Positions 5,731 through 6,510 of a DNA stretch of 6,510 nt are shown here, one piece after another. How positions within the stretch are numbered: the stretch's first letter is position 1; every line of letters starts with the position of its first letter. The notes under the pieces are model-generated. The model worked only from the letters and a program-made list of their open reading frames with translations, was not told the DNA's origin and ran no database searches. The position numbers and the translations under genes were made by a program. The DNA is from Bacteroides sp. OF04-15BH (GTDB lineage Bacteria; Bacteroidota; Bacteroidia; Bacteroidales; Bacteroidaceae), in contig NZ_QUEM01000061.1 of assembly GCF_003477995.1 (NCBI RefSeq), forward strand, positions 1 to 6,510, in the 5' to 3' direction.

Positions 5731-6510
5731 ATGGATATACAGACAGCCAAGCAAATCAGAATAGCGGATTATCTGCATAGTTTAGGATATTCTCCCATCA
5801 AGCAACAAGGTGTCAATCTGTGGTATAAATCACCGTTAAGGGAAGAAGCCGAAGCCTCGTTCAAGGTAAATACCGAACGTGAACAATGGTATGACTTCGG
5901 TTTGGGTAAAGGTGGTGGCATCATAGAACTGGCTGCACACCTGTACGCTACCGACCATGTACCTTACATCTTGAAACGGATAGCAGAGCAGACACCGCAC
6001 GTGCGCCCGGTATCTTTCTCTTTTGGCAAGCAAAGCTCTTCTGAGCCAAGCTTCCAACAGTTGGAGATTGTTCCGCTGTCATCTCCTGCCCTGCTTGCCT
6101 ACTTGCAAGGTAGAGGAATTAACATAGAACTGGCGAAAAGAGAATGTAGTGAAGCACGTTTCACTCACAACGGCAAGCGGTACTTTGCCATCGCCTTTCC
6201 CAATGGTTCGGGTGGATATGAAATCCGCAACCGCTATTTCAAGGGCTGCATCGCCCCAAAGGAAATCTCCCACATCAGGCAGTCGGGAAAAGCGAGGAAC
6301 ACCTGTTATGTGTTCGAGGGATTTATGGACTACCTCTCCTTTCTGACATTGAGACAAGAGAACTGTCCGAATTATCCGGAGCTGGATGGACAGGATTACA
6401 TCGTATTGAATTCCGTATCGAATGTGAACAAGGCTCTCTATCCGTTGGGCAATTACGAACGCATCCACTGCTTTTTCGACAACGACCATGCAGGAATGGA
6501 AGCACTCCGG
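5731..6510 (+). CDS. Toprim-domain primase-like protein (prmN-like), 3' end cut off
   Basis: The first 260 residues of a primase-like protein; it runs off the window. Residues about 1-95 resemble the DnaG-type zinc-ribbon domain (LWYKSPLREEAEASFKVN, then WYDFGLGKGGGIIELAAHLY), but the metal-binding CHC2 cysteines are absent, as is usual for this Bacteroidales group. A linker leads to a Toprim domain from about 190: E196 and D200 in VFEGFMDYLSF and the DxD pair D250/D252 in FFDNDHAG are all present, so the metal-binding acidic residues are intact. It would make primers or act on DNA during excision, transfer or replication of the element. In NBU1 the equivalent gene prmN1 lies before the relaxase gene mobN1 and is needed for excision. 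ATG 5731 is the natural start, placing the protein directly after the hairpin array. Confidence 0.88.
   Translation, partial: MDIQTAKQIRIADYLHSLGYSPIKQQGVNLWYKSPLREEAEASFKVNTEREQWYDFGLGKGGGIIELAAHLYATDHVPYILKRIAEQTPHVRPVSFSFGKQSSSEPSFQQLEIVPLSSPALLAYLQGRGINIELAKRECSEARFTHNGKRYFAIAFPNGSGGYEIRNRYFKGCIAPKEISHIRQSGKARNTCYVFEGFMDYLSFLTLRQENCPNYPELDGQDYIVLNSVSNVNKALYPLGNYERIHCFFDNDHAGMEALR

Noticed and set aside
6079..6489. Minus-strand frame of 136 residues opposite the primase gene
   Set aside because: The plus strand encodes a clear Toprim protein across the whole stretch; the antisense product has no family features.

Overview
The window looks like the integrase-proximal part of an NBU2-type integrative mobilizable element from Bacteroidales (Bacteroides, Phocaeicola or Parabacteroides). 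Three things support this. Every recognisable protein belongs to a family typical of Bacteroidales mobile elements. Two intergenic regions carry perfect matches to the Bacteroides sigma-ABfr -7 hexamer-like box (TAnnTTTG). Base 29-41 on the minus strand reads CCTGTCTCTCCGC, which I recall as the 13-bp NBU2 attachment core at the 3' end of Bacteroides tRNA-Ser genes. All genes lie on the plus strand.

Layout. Bases 1-200 hold the attachment core and a set of direct and inverted repeats that look like arm-type integrase sites. Bases 201-1484 encode a tyrosine recombinase with a complete catalytic set. Bases 1548-2843 and 2852-3895 form a two-gene cargo unit with its own promoter and a strong terminator (3935-3968): a DUF1016/YhcG-type PD-(D/E)XK nuclease and an unrecognised 347-residue coiled-coil protein. 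Bases 3970-4161 form a promoter and structured-leader region. Then comes the excision/mobilization module: a DUF3853 helix-turn-helix protein (4162-4428), a RecA-like ATPase gene broken by an apparent 1-bp deletion (4437-5518), a 140-bp region of two large, mutually inverted hairpins (5519-5654), and the 5' part of a Toprim primase-like gene (5731 to the window end). In NBU elements a relaxase gene (mobN) usually follows; it would lie beyond the window.

How it may work together. The integrase recombines the attachment core with the tRNA-Ser end. The DUF3853 protein, ATPase and primase occupy the places of orf2x, orf3 and prmN of NBU1, which are needed for excision. The hairpins between ATPase and primase may be a replication-initiation or regulatory site. 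The nuclease and its partner are accessory cargo; a defence or element-competition role is inference only. The most notable points are the nuclease plus unknown-partner operon, the paired inverted hairpins, the structured leader before the excision module and the frameshift that probably disables the ATPase.
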